Shown here piece by piece: positions 16,082-26,700 of a DNA stretch of 64,000 nt (its first letter is position 1; each line of letters begins with the position of its first letter). The translations under genes and the position numbers were made by a program. Below the pieces are notes generated by a model that saw only the letters and a list, made by a program, of their open reading frames with translations, was not told the DNA's origin and made no database searches. Location: NCBI RefSeq assembly GCF_001279695.1, contig NZ_LGDD01000287.1, forward strand, positions 17,803 through 81,802, written 5' to 3'. The DNA comes from Streptomyces sp. WM6378 (GTDB taxonomy: Bacteria; Actinomycetota; Actinomycetes; Streptomycetales; Streptomycetaceae).

Positions 16082-16624
16082 TTAACGATCAGACTCCGAC
16101 AATCCGAGCCCATCGCGATGTGCCCTCGCAAGAGCACCCTCTTCGATGCCGATTTTCCCTTCATCGGCGACACGAAGGAGCGCAACTCTCATGGGCGCAT
16201 AATCAACGTGAGGCGGCACATCGATTGCCCACAAGTAGCCCGTCGTATCAATCTCCCAGGAACACTCAAAGCTGCGAAGCATGGCGTCAATCGCGTCCTT
16301 CGCGTCGTCATCTTTGATGATGACGCGGACCGTCGAATGTCCGGCCTCCGACACGAACTCCTCGAACACGAGCTCTCTCCGCTCGTGATCAGCTCTGACT
16401 CGCACTATGTCCCCGAAGGCGATTCCCTTCATGTAGAAGGGAGTGTTACGAACCTGGACCTCCATCTGTACGGACGTCTTCCCAGTCCAGAGCCGTTCCG
16501 AAGAGGCGTGGGCCCATTCGGCTGTCTCGTCGGGGAGGTCGAAGGCCACCTTGTACAGCCTCTCAGGCTTACCTGCCGGCGCCGACTCGCCGCCGCTAGG
16601 GGCCGAGGAAGTCTCTGAGCTCAT
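16082..16624 (-). CDS. DUF4265 protein, likely immunity protein of the RHS toxin
   Basis: 180 residues. The core (YKVAFDLPDE, then TPFYMKGIAFGDIVRVRADH and VRVIIKDDDAKDAIDAMLRS) fits the DUF4265 family, which is often found next to polymorphic toxins. ATG 16624 lies inside the 3' end of the RHS toxin gene (29-nt overlap), so it is coupled to the toxin. No signal peptide, so it acts in the cytoplasm, where it would neutralise the HNH nuclease tip of sister-cell toxin. GC content is lower than in the surrounding genes, as is that of the toxin tip. Immunity function is inferred from position. Confidence 0.75.
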   Translation of the reverse strand: MSSETSSAPSGGESAPAGKPERLYKVAFDLPDETAEWAHASSERLWTGKTSVQMEVQVRNTPFYMKGIAFGDIVRVRADHERRELVFEEFVSEAGHSTVRVIIKDDDAKDAIDAMLRSFECSWEIDTTGYLWAIDVPPHVDYAPMRVALLRVADEGKIGIEEGALARAHRDGLGLSESDR

Positions 16625-19600
16625 CGTCCCAATCTTCCATGGTCTTCGTGGACTTATCCCTGTTGCATCGACGGCAGGCTACTGCACCGTTATGTTCGCC
16701 GCCATGCCCACCGCTGGCCCTCGGCTCTATGTGATCGATCTGGGCATCGTCAGGCCTTCCCGGGACGGGGTTGCCGTTGGCATCCCGGGATCCCCGCCGC
16801 TCCACCTTCTGCCCACAGTAATCACACCTGTACTCGCCGCCATTCTTCGCGGCATTGGCGTCGTAAACCTTCTGCCTCTCAGCATCGGTGAAATCCAAAC
16901 CGGCTCTATTGCAGTTGTGCACAAGGACTGGCGTCTGTCCCGCCAGCACATAGTACGTGTGGAGTTCTTCAATCGTCAGATTGTAGGCAGCCTGCCTGTG
17001 CCTGAAGTGGGTGGCGTCGATGACCTTGACATCCGCTCCGCTTGCCGAGCGGAGAGTCATGCCCGGCTTCAGATCGGCGGCATCCAGCCAGGCATGGGCG
17101 CTGGGCGACCAGATCGGGTGGTGGTCCGTGGCCGTGAGAGAACTATGCTTCCCCGCACCATCTTCAATGGTGAGCGTCGTGAAGTCGACGTCGTCCGGAG
17201 TGACAATGGTTGCATCGACCTTGCGGGAACCGGACTTCGAGCGCTCGGGGTCCGCAGCTACGACTTCGTCGCCGACTTCGAGATTTTCAATTGGCTTGAG
17301 GGAACCATCTGCCAGAAGAACCAGGGTGCCGGCAGGGAAGCTGTTGCAGGTGCCACCCTTGGCTGCCTTGACAGCCTTGCCCTCTCCCTTCGCTATAGCC
17401 TTACCGACTACACTCCCAAGGAAGGACTCGCCCTCCCCCTCGAACATGGGAACGTTATCAATTTCCCACTGCCTCAGTTTTCCATAGAGATCCTCATACG
17501 TATCCGACGAGTGACATTCCTCGTCATCGAAGCAGGCGTTGACTGCCGCGGCGACATACTGGTGGAAGTCCTCCTTGGCGTCATACCCGAACTTGTAGCC
17601 ATTTCGCTGATACTTCTTAACGTTTTCAGCGATTTTCTTCTGGAGCTTTTTATAGCTCTTGGTTTTCCCAACGACCACGCCACCGTAGAGGACTGTTTGC
17701 GTCTCGTTGCTTTTCTTGATCTCTACGGACCATTTGTCGGTGTCGTAGCTCCAAAGTTCTTTGACGATGACGCCGTCAGGGGTTCGGCATTCCGCAGTAC
17801 CGTCGCACGTCCCTGCCGGGCGCTCGCCGCTCGGGTCGGCCAGGGTCAGCGGGTTGTTGTTGCTGTAGGTGTAGCCGTTGAGGGACTGCGGGTCCTGGTC
17901 GGCAAGAATGGGGTCGACGCTGATGAATCGACCAGTGTCAGGGTCGTATTCGCGGGCACCAAGGTGGGTGAGTCCGGTGTCTGTGTCCTTCGTACCGCCG
18001 ATGAATCCCTTGGTCCCGGCCCACGTGCTGGGGGCCGTGCCGCGGTCCTCTCCGAACGGCGTGGAGCGGCGCTGGCTGAGGGTTCCGTCAGCGGCGCTGA
18101 TGCTGGTGTCGGCGGTGCCGTGGTGGTCGGTGACCTGGAAGGTGACCTTGTTGTCGTCCGTACGGACAGCGGTGGCGCTACCCAGGGCGTAGTAGCGGGT
18201 GGCCTTCGGTTTGGCGGCGCCCTTGGTGAAGTTCAGCTCGGTACTGCCGAGGTACAGCGTGGTGTTTTCGGCGGCAGGGTCGGCTGTGTCGAGGGTGTGG
18301 GCGGTGAGCCGATTGCCGCTGGCGTCGTAGACGTAGTCAGTGTTCTTGTTCGTGGTGAACGTGGACGAGCCTGACTTCGTCTTGACGATGTCGGCGACGT
18401 TGCCGAGGCGGCCTTCCGAGTTCCAGGTCAGGGTCTGGTCGTTGGCGACAGTCGGACTGGGGTTGAGATGGCGTCCGGTGGTGTCGCCTGCCGCGTCATA
18501 GGCGTAGCTCTCGTCGACCCGCGTTCCCGTGCCGCCGCCCGTCAAGGTGCTGGTGGAGAGAAGCGAGTGCGGCTGAGCGGCGCCAGCGGCGGGATAGGTG
18601 TAAGAGCGAGTGCTGTCCTTGCTGGTGTCGCCCTTGGGGTCGTGCTGCGTTTCGGTCTTGCGGGTGCCGTCCGTGTTGTAGGTGTAGCTGCTCCAGTACG
18701 GGGCTGCGCCGCCGAGCTTGCTCCCGTCCACGATGCTGGGGCAGGTTGCGTCGGTGGGGGTGAATGCCTCGGTAAGGCGGGCCAAGTAGTCGTATTGGAA
18801 GCACTGGCGGTCGGTGCCCGAACGGGAGACATCACTCAGTGAAGTGACGTTGCCGGCTTGGTCATATGTGTAGGCCGTGGACCGGGCCGCGCCTGTGATG
18901 CCGTCCTGATCGGTACGGCTGCTCGACAGGCGCTGCGTCCCGTACTCGTAGCCGTTGGTGATCTGGGTGTTCTTGCCGCCGGCGTTGAGAGTGGACTGCA
19001 GGGGCTTGCCAGTCAGGCTGTAGGTCTGGTTGGTGAGATAGGTGGACAAGTTGCTGCCGGTGGATATTGGCCGGTGCTGCTTGTCGTAGGTGAAAGCGAC
19101 GGTCTCGGCGGCGAGCCCGCCCGCTGCCGGGTAGGTCGCCGACTTGGGGGTGCCGTCCAGGTTGAAGGAACTGGTCGTGACGTAGTTCCCTGCAAGGCCC
19201 TCCTGGCCGGGGACCGATGGTACGGCGACCGTTGTCTTGGTCGGCCGGTACAGCGCGTCGTAACTGTTGACCGTCGTCTTGTACGCGTAGCTCTTGCCAC
19301 TAATGGTGGCGTAGCGCGTCGAAGACGCCTGCTGGCCCTGGTTGTTGGCCGGGTCCCAGGCCTGGGACGTCAGCAACGGTCCGGCGGACGTGCCGTCGTG
19401 GGTTTCCAGGAGACGGGAGAGGTTGTCGTAGACGCTGGCGATGGTCTTGCCGCGGCCGTCCGTGGTGGAGGTGACTTCGCCCCGGTCGTTGTACGCCTTG
19501 GTGTTGGTGCCGCTGTCCGGGTCGACCGCCTTGACCTGCCGCCCGAGTTGGTCGTAGGTCCAAGTCCAGACGCTGCCGGCCGGGTCGGTCAGGCTGGCCA

Positions 19601-22600
19601 GATGACCGGCCGGATCGTAGCTGTAGGTGGTGCTGTCGTACAGACCGGTCGGGCCGGTGGGAACGTTGGCGTGATACTGGCGCAACTCGGTGGTGTGTCC
19701 GGCCGCGTCGGTGATCGTGGTGGTGGGGGTGGCTCCCAGAGGCGGGGTAACGGTCACCCGGTCGCCGCCGTACTGCGTAGTAGTGGTGGACAGCACGGTG
19801 TTCTGGCTGTCGCCCGCAAACAGCGTCGTCTTCGTGGGGCGGCCCAGGCCGTCGTACTGGGTGGCGGTCTGGGTTTCGACTCCTGTGGCGTCCTCCACCT
19901 TGAACAGGGCGGTGCTGGGAGCGCCGGTGGCGTAGTACGGGGCATAGGCGAGCTTGGTCTGCCCGCGCTCGTCGTAGAAGGTGTCGGTCAGGAGACGGCC
20001 ACCGTCCTGGCCCAGTGCCTGGGTCTGGCGGGCGCGGCCGAAGCCGTCGTACAGCGTGTAGGCGGTGTCCTGGGACCCGTCGCTGTTCAGCGTCAGGCTG
20101 GCGACGGACTGGATGACGTTCGGGTCGTTGCTGTAGCGGAACTCAAGGTTCGGGCTCTGGCTGTCGGCCTTGGAGCGGTTGGGCTTCCAGACCTTCAGTG
20201 GCCGGCCGAGGGCGTCGTAGTCGGCTTCGATACGACGGCCGGTCGGGTCGGTGGACACGATGGGCAGACCACGCAAGAGGTCGAAATACGTCGTTGTGGT
20301 CTGAGCTGAGGCAGCGGTACCGACAGTGGCGGGCGGTGTGGTGACCGTTTGCGCTGTCGGACGGCCAGTGGGCGGCGTGTAGGCGGTGGTGGTTGTGCGG
20401 GCGTCTGCTGCTGGGGTGGTGACGGGGGCCTTGGTCTCGTCCGCCGGGTTGAAGACGCTCGTGGAGGTCAACGCGGTCGTCGTCAGCGGCCGTCCGTAGG
20501 TGTCGAACGTGGCCTTGTCGTCGAGGTATGTCGCGCTGTTTCCGCTGTGGGACTTGAGCGACTCGGTCATCGTCGCCTGGCCCTTGGTCGGGGCGGCGCC
20601 GTAGGCCTGGTCGTCATAGCGGATCCGGGTATCCGTCAGCACGACGGAGGAGCCGTCGCTCCGGGTGTCACGGTTGGGAGTGGCGGCGCAGTTCACGGCG
20701 ACGGTCTCCGTGTGGATGGGAGCCGTCAGCAGCCAAGCGGTGGTGTTGTCCGCATAAGTGGTGCGGGTGCACGTGTCGTCCTTGTCCGTGCCGGTGTCGC
20801 CCAGTGACTCGGACTGCGTGGCTCGTCCTCGGTCGTCGAACGTGGAGTTGGTACGGGTCTCGCGCCAGTTGGTCCCGGCACCCGCATCGAGGGACGTGAA
20901 ATTGCGTGCGGTCGCGACACCGGTGAGGTTGGCGGTCGTGGTGCCCCAGTCACGTACGCGCTTGGCGGTCTCCTTCTTCCACGGCGTGTTGACTACCTTG
21001 GACAGGATCTTGCCGCCGGGCTTGTCGTAGATCTCGGTGCGGTATTCGACGCCTGCCCATGGCTCGTCGTCGGTGAGAGTAGTGCCCTCGCCATCAGGGA
21101 TGCTGACGTTGCGTGTCTTGGTCTTGTCGGACGGGTCGGTGCGGTCGCCGTTCATGCCGCGCAGGTAGTAGTGGTCGGTCTGCGTGGACATGGCCGCGTC
21201 GCCGCCGGTCTCCACCCTCACGTGGGCGTGTCCGCGCCACTGTGACCAGGTCTTGAGCTTCTCCTTGGTGATGCCGTCGTCATCGTCGAACGCCCACGCC
21301 CCGTCGTCGAGGTAGCTGTAGTGCGTGACCATGTCGGGAGCGCCGCCCGTGCGGTCGGTGGCGATGACGCTGTCGACGACGTACTTGTTGAACCACTCCG
21401 TGGTCATGGGCACGTCGTTGTTGGGCTGGTACTTCTGCGGGAAACAGTGCGTCGTGTTGGTCTGCGGTACGGGCAGGTGGTTCCAGTCGCATGCCGCCTG
21501 CGAGTAGTTCACGTCCAGCTGACCGCCGGATTCGTCCGCGACGGTGCTCAGGCGCTGCTTGTAGTAGGCGAGGCGGCCGTCACCGTCCTTGTCGAGGCGG
21601 CCGATGCGCGGCGTGTAGGAGAGGCTGGTCGTGGGCAGCTTGACCGGGGTCGTGCCTGCCAAGGCGGTGTGCTGGATGGAGTCGAGCAGCAGCTGGTAGT
21701 CGACGTCGGCAGTACCCCACTTGTGGTGCAGCGCCCATTCGTCGACCGGCTTGTAGGTGCCGTCGGCCTGGAGGGTCTGGGTGGTGACTTTCGCCAGCCG
21801 GTTGCGCGTCCAGAATGTCGGTGAGAAACGGTCCTGGTCGCACTTGCTGCCGACCTTGCAGTTCTGGTCCCACGGGACGTCGTACCAGTACTGCCGGTTG
21901 GTATCGATATTGGCCGGGTCGCACCGGGTGATGTCGTCTTCCAGGCAGCGCTCGCCGGTGGTGAAGTCCACACGGGCCATCGGCTTGACGGTGGCGGAGT
22001 AGATGTCGCCCTGCTGCTGTCCGTAGTCGATGTGGTCCAGAGTGGTGGCACGGACGTAGGCGGTACCAGCGGTGTCCTTGAGGTTGCGGCCGTAGGAGTT
22101 GGTTTCCGGCTTGTACCAGTAGGTGATGTCGTTGCCGTTGGTGTCGAGGACGAGGTCGAGGTTCCAGCGCCGTCCCTGCTGGCACCATGAGTCGGCAAAC
22201 GTGGCTTTGTTGCACGGTTCGCCGCTGTTGTTGCCGTAGACGGGGACGGTTTCCACCGAATTGGTTTCCGCCTTGCCGGCACCCCAGTTGGGAAGCCGGT
22301 TGTAGCCGAAGTAGTAACGGGTGCCACTAGTGGTGGTGGCCTGGAAGTACTCGCCGTCGTTGTCGCCGTTGCCGCGGGCGGTGTCGCGCAGCCGGACGAC
22401 CTTGGTGTTGTCGTCGCCCTTGATGCGCCATTCGTCGGTGCCGGTCGGTATCAGTTCACCGGCGTGCCCGGCGAAGCTGATGGTGGCGTTGTCGTATGCC
22501 CAGCACAGGTCGCCGGGCTCCGCACCATCGGTCTTGACGCCCTCGTCACCGCATGGTTTGTACGAACGCTCCACGAATCCCGGAGAAAGGTCGAAGCCGT

Positions 22601-23618
22601 CTCCGACCCAGGAGGCCTGGTTGTTGCTGTTGGCCGTACGGCCGTCAATGGCCCCCGAGGAGTAGGCCAGGCTCAGGTCGGGCTTCAGGTCCCCAGGGAC
22701 TTTGGGGACTGGCATGCCGTAGGACCAAGAGAATGAGCCGCTGTTGAGCGCTGTGCTCCACGTCGTCGCTGACGACAGCGGTGAGGCTTTGAAGTCGCCG
22801 GAGAGTCCACCGGATGAGGGCGTGGCGGCGAGTACCAGGGCTCCGCCCGCCAGCGACGCTCTCGCGGCCATAGGAGACGCGGACTTCGGGCTGGTCAGGG
22901 TGCCGGGAACGGTGACCGCATCAGCGGTGACCGTCTTCCTCTCCGCATCATTGCGCCCGGCAAGCGGGGTGGACTTGCGGCATTCGGGCTTGTCCGGCGT
23001 TGTGAGAAGACAGGCCGGGAACTGGACCAAGTGCAGGCGTTCGCCGTACCCGGCACCCGCCGCATCCGCGAAGGCGCTGTAGTCGACGCTGACGTTCGCC
23101 GAGGTCCCCGGTCCACCGGCTGGGGTCACGGTCAGCAGCACGCCGTCCACCCCGGCCTGCTGGGCGGCCTGGTGATCGAGCACGCGAACTGCGGCTGCTG
23201 TGTCCTTGGCGGCCAGTTGTGACGGCGCCGCCTTCTGCGGTGCCAGTGGTCCGCTGGGCAGCGCTGTGAGGGCCACTGGAAGCGAGCCCGCCTTCACCGG
23301 TCCGCCCAGCGGGGCAGCTACCGACTTCGACGCGGCAGGGCTCTTGCCGCTGGCAGAGAGGGAGACAGTGGCATCTGCTGCGGCGGGCCAGGCAGCCTTG
23401 GGCTTGCGAGGCGCCGATACGGTCTGGTCGGGCTTGCGCGGCTTGGCCTTGGCGCTGGAACCCTTGACCGGCTTCTCCGCCGACTGGGCCGTCGGAGCGC
23501 CGAGGGCGATCGCGCTCGGCGCTGCCTGCAGCAGGCCGGCCACCAGCGCGGCCGATAGAAGTGTGGCGACTCTGCCCGTTGTGCGGGTGCCGAGTCTGCG
23601 GACCTGTTTGGTGCGCAT
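16596..23618 (-). CDS. RHS-repeat polymorphic toxin with Hint and C-terminal HNH nuclease
   Basis: 2340 residues from ATG 23618 (MRTKQVRRLG), preceded by a GGGGG ribosome-binding site; the frame runs to 23702 without support. A signal peptide (VATLLSAALVAGLLQAAPSA) is followed by an Ala/Lys/Pro-rich region, a SpvB/TcdB-like beta region, many YD repeats (Y-D-A-x-G-R/N-L-T type), and the RHS core end GFIGGTKDTDTGLTHLGARE to NPLTLADPSG. After a spacer domain a Hint autoprotease starts at Cys2091 (CNSFPAGT) and ends in PVLVHNC. The last 105 residues are an HNH endonuclease: RCDYCGQ, DHIEPRASGG, HNGAVACRRCN. The encapsulated tip would be cut off and act as DNase. The upstream LamG gene and downstream immunity gene complete the locus. 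Confidence 0.92.
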   Translation of the reverse strand: MRTKQVRRLGTRTTGRVATLLSAALVAGLLQAAPSAIALGAPTAQSAEKPVKGSSAKAKPRKPDQTVSAPRKPKAAWPAAADATVSLSASGKSPAASKSVAAPLGGPVKAGSLPVALTALPSGPLAPQKAAPSQLAAKDTAAAVRVLDHQAAQQAGVDGVLLTVTPAGGPGTSANVSVDYSAFADAAGAGYGERLHLVQFPACLLTTPDKPECRKSTPLAGRNDAERKTVTADAVTVPGTLTSPKSASPMAARASLAGGALVLAATPSSGGLSGDFKASPLSSATTWSTALNSGSFSWSYGMPVPKVPGDLKPDLSLAYSSGAIDGRTANSNNQASWVGDGFDLSPGFVERSYKPCGDEGVKTDGAEPGDLCWAYDNATISFAGHAGELIPTGTDEWRIKGDDNTKVVRLRDTARGNGDNDGEYFQATTTSGTRYYFGYNRLPNWGAGKAETNSVETVPVYGNNSGEPCNKATFADSWCQQGRRWNLDLVLDTNGNDITYWYKPETNSYGRNLKDTAGTAYVRATTLDHIDYGQQQGDIYSATVKPMARVDFTTGERCLEDDITRCDPANIDTNRQYWYDVPWDQNCKVGSKCDQDRFSPTFWTRNRLAKVTTQTLQADGTYKPVDEWALHHKWGTADVDYQLLLDSIQHTALAGTTPVKLPTTSLSYTPRIGRLDKDGDGRLAYYKQRLSTVADESGGQLDVNYSQAACDWNHLPVPQTNTTHCFPQKYQPNNDVPMTTEWFNKYVVDSVIATDRTGGAPDMVTHYSYLDDGAWAFDDDDGITKEKLKTWSQWRGHAHVRVETGGDAAMSTQTDHYYLRGMNGDRTDPSDKTKTRNVSIPDGEGTTLTDDEPWAGVEYRTEIYDKPGGKILSKVVNTPWKKETAKRVRDWGTTTANLTGVATARNFTSLDAGAGTNWRETRTNSTFDDRGRATQSESLGDTGTDKDDTCTRTTYADNTTAWLLTAPIHTETVAVNCAATPNRDTRSDGSSVVLTDTRIRYDDQAYGAAPTKGQATMTESLKSHSGNSATYLDDKATFDTYGRPLTTTALTSTSVFNPADETKAPVTTPAADARTTTTAYTPPTGRPTAQTVTTPPATVGTAASAQTTTTYFDLLRGLPIVSTDPTGRRIEADYDALGRPLKVWKPNRSKADSQSPNLEFRYSNDPNVIQSVASLTLNSDGSQDTAYTLYDGFGRARQTQALGQDGGRLLTDTFYDERGQTKLAYAPYYATGAPSTALFKVEDATGVETQTATQYDGLGRPTKTTLFAGDSQNTVLSTTTTQYGGDRVTVTPPLGATPTTTITDAAGHTTELRQYHANVPTGPTGLYDSTTYSYDPAGHLASLTDPAGSVWTWTYDQLGRQVKAVDPDSGTNTKAYNDRGEVTSTTDGRGKTIASVYDNLSRLLETHDGTSAGPLLTSQAWDPANNQGQQASSTRYATISGKSYAYKTTVNSYDALYRPTKTTVAVPSVPGQEGLAGNYVTTSSFNLDGTPKSATYPAAGGLAAETVAFTYDKQHRPISTGSNLSTYLTNQTYSLTGKPLQSTLNAGGKNTQITNGYEYGTQRLSSSRTDQDGITGAARSTAYTYDQAGNVTSLSDVSRSGTDRQCFQYDYLARLTEAFTPTDATCPSIVDGSKLGGAAPYWSSYTYNTDGTRKTETQHDPKGDTSKDSTRSYTYPAAGAAQPHSLLSTSTLTGGGTGTRVDESYAYDAAGDTTGRHLNPSPTVANDQTLTWNSEGRLGNVADIVKTKSGSSTFTTNKNTDYVYDASGNRLTAHTLDTADPAAENTTLYLGSTELNFTKGAAKPKATRYYALGSATAVRTDDNKVTFQVTDHHGTADTSISAADGTLSQRRSTPFGEDRGTAPSTWAGTKGFIGGTKDTDTGLTHLGAREYDPDTGRFISVDPILADQDPQSLNGYTYSNNNPLTLADPSGERPAGTCDGTAECRTPDGVIVKELWSYDTDKWSVEIKKSNETQTVLYGGVVVGKTKSYKKLQKKIAENVKKYQRNGYKFGYDAKEDFHQYVAAAVNACFDDEECHSSDTYEDLYGKLRQWEIDNVPMFEGEGESFLGSVVGKAIAKGEGKAVKAAKGGTCNSFPAGTLVLLADGSLKPIENLEVGDEVVAADPERSKSGSRKVDATIVTPDDVDFTTLTIEDGAGKHSSLTATDHHPIWSPSAHAWLDAADLKPGMTLRSASGADVKVIDATHFRHRQAAYNLTIEELHTYYVLAGQTPVLVHNCNRAGLDFTDAERQKVYDANAAKNGGEYRCDYCGQKVERRGSRDANGNPVPGRPDDAQIDHIEPRASGGHGGEHNGAVACRRCNRDKSTKTMEDWDDELRDFLGP

Positions 23619-23765
23619 AGTGATGTAACCCCCTGCCGCTCCCATGCTGTTGGGGCGGCCGATCGTGCCGGCCGTCGGCCGGTCGTGGAGATGCAGAGGC
23701 AAGTAGGTGTGGAGCGCCGGCCCGCTCAGGGCGAGCGGGCCGGCACCTCCGATTCAGGCGTGCCG

Positions 23766-26700
23766 TCAGCCGAATGCAGTTGCGCTGTCGAGTTCGTCGC
23801 CACCCGCCAGCGTGATGATCTGCGCCTGGCTCAACACACCTTGATAGGCCCAGACGTCGTCGATCTGGCCGGAGAACCATTCGGGCGCGGTGCCGACGTT
23901 GCGGCCGAACTGCAGATCACCCGTGGCTTTGAACGGTTGCTTAGCCGTCGTGGTGGACACCCGGTCCGTGCAGGTGCCCGCCGGGGCCTGGGCATCACAC
24001 AGCTCGTTCTCCAGCACTCCATTGACATAGAGAGCCAGTTGGTCGGTGAAGGCGTCGTACGTGACGGCCAGATGGTTCCATCGGCTGCCGAACTCGTCCG
24101 GGGCGGCGAAGGTGTGCACGGCCTTGGTGTGGGCTGCCGGGTTGGATGTGTCGACAGTCTCCACCTGCCACCGCCCCCGGTTCTCCGTCTGGTGCGTGAC
24201 GGGGTCGGTGACCGTGTCGAGGTAGTTCCATCTCACCGTCACTGCGCTGGTGTTGGCGTCACCGACGGAGAGCACTGTCATGTCGCGGTCGGGAACTCCA
24301 GCGGTTTGTGCCCAGCCGGCCACGGTAAAGCTCTGCCCCGTGTCGAAGGGGGTTCCTGTGGTCGCCGCGTAGGAACTGGTGCCGCCCAGGCCCAGCGCGC
24401 CGCCACCGATGTGCGCATTGCTTGTATCGATCGCAGCAGCGCCGGTCAGGCGGGCCCCATGCGTCCCTCGGTCGTCGGGTGAGACACCGGAGTCGGCGTT
24501 GTTGAACGTCCATCTGGCCGCGAGCTGAGGCCGCTCCTGCATCATCAGTTTGACTTCTGGTCCAGTGACGATGCGATCGAAGAGCCGGACGTCGTCGATG
24601 TCACCGCCGAAGTACTCGTCCGCTGCCCCCTCACGGTTGACCGCGCCGATACGGATCCCGCCCGTGGCCCCCCAAGGGGACGCCTGTGTATAAGGGGCCT
24701 CACCGACCAGGTAGCCGTTGATGTACAGACGGATCTTCTGGGCAACCGCGTCAGAGACGCCCACGAGCTGCATCCACTCCCCTGACGGCACCGCGAAACA
24801 CGGCGCGCCGTTCACTGTCTGACCGGCCGTGCAGTCGGCCTGGGCTGCCTTGATCAGCTGCGCGTTCGCCGCATCCGACTGGTACCGGCCGAACACCCAC
24901 TTCTTCTGCCAGACCGAGTAGTAGAGCTCGAACTCGCTGTTGTGGGTGCCGAACTGGCCGACAGCCACCTTGGCGTTCATGTCGCCGGCGGCAACGGCGG
25001 GCAGCCTGACCCATGCCGCGACAGAGAAGCTGCGCGTTCCGTCCACCTGAGGCCGAGAGACATCCGCGAAGCCGGTAGAACCGAAGTGCGTGGCCTTGCC
25101 CGCGATGCCGGAGACACCGGTCTGCACATCGCCGGAGGTCTTGGCGTCACCTGTCTCGGCCAGGCCGGGCATGACCTTGCCAGTCCCGTCCAGAGACCAC
25201 ACTGCCTTTGCTCCCAAGCCGGCGATCACGGTGCCTGACCGGACTGCGGTCACGTCAGTGGAGTTCAGGGCGCGGTCCCAGATCCGGACGTCGTCGAGGG
25301 AGCCCTTCCAGCCGTCGGTGTAGTTGTCGCGCCACAGCAGTCGGCCGAAGTTGAGAGCACCACGCGCCTGCCAGGTAGTCACGCCCGTCACAGGAGCGGA
25401 CGGAGTTCCGTTGACGTACAGCGTCAGGGTCTTGGCCGGAGCGTCGTAGACACCGGCCAGATGCGTCCATTGGTTGGCCGCAGGTGCCACGTCCGAGGAG
25501 GCGGTGTACCAGGTCGAGTCAAGCGATACGTCCGCCGTGGGCATTTTGATGGCCCACTTGCCCTGGTTCAGGCCGAGGCTGAACGCAGCCTGGTGCTGGC
25601 CGCTCTGGCTGACCGCCGTCTGGTTCTTCGCCACGTCTGTGGGGTTCACCCAGGCTGAAACCGTGAAGCTTCGGTCCGTCTCCAATCCTGGAGTGTCGGT
25701 GGCGGCGTAGTCGGCGGGAGAACCGTCCGCTGCCGACGTTCCGGGCAGCGAGACCGCCGTTCCAGTGTGTCCAGCTGCACCCGGCACAGCTCCACCAGCC
25801 AGCGTCGCGGGCAAGTTGGATCCACTCGCCGGAAGGCTTGTGGCGCCGGGATCGCTGTCCATCGACCACCCCGTGCGCTGCGGCTGGCCATTGCGCACGA
25901 CGAAGTAGAACGTGTTGTTCTGGGACGCATTGCCGGCCGCGTCCAAGGCCCGGGCAGACACCCAGCGGAGGCCCTGCTCGTCAACGAGCAGGTTCACCGA
26001 CCTGGCGGCACCGCCGGTAGTGGCCACCTCGTTGGCAGCAGACGGGTCCTGGTTAATGCCGTACTGGTACTTCACCACATCGGTGGAGGAACTGGCGAAG
26101 GTGAAATTCGCGTAGCGGCCTACGCCGTCCGTCGGCGGCAGAGTCGCCTGTGAGTCGGAGGAGCCGGGAATCGCAGTGGAGGAAATCACCGGCCCGGAGG
26201 GCGCTGTCGTGTCGATGCGGAAATAGCAGTCCGTCGGAGTGTCACCGTCCGAACTCCATGGACCCCATTCCGCACCGTCCCAGCCTCGGACTTCCCAGCC
26301 GACCAGTTGGTTCTGTGGAACGGCCTCCGGTCTGCTCATCGCCAAGAGGGCCGACGAGGCTTTGTTCGGGGAGCCGGTGAGCTTGAAGGTGCTCGGCGCG
26401 GGCGCGATGCCTTCGCCTCCCGTGGAGAACCACCGTCGTTTGAACACCCCGTCAGCGCCCACCCAGGCAGCTGCGAACTGGACCCCGATCCTCTCGCCTT
26501 CGTCCGGGTCGGTGACGATCGCTGTCAGTTCCGGCATGCTCCGGATCGGCTTGGAGCTGGTCGTACAGGCCGAGCCCGGCTGCATCGAGAGGTCCTTCAT
26601 GGCGGGCTGGCGCGGCGGCAGGTTGTAGAACACCTGCAAGGCGGCGTCATCGCTGAACCGCTTCCAGGCGTCGCCGTCCGACTCATCGGTGGCCTTGAGG

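Noticed and set aside
18468..20309. Long plus-strand frames opposite the RHS toxin gene
   Set aside because: They mirror the RHS repeats in antisense and show no domain of their own.
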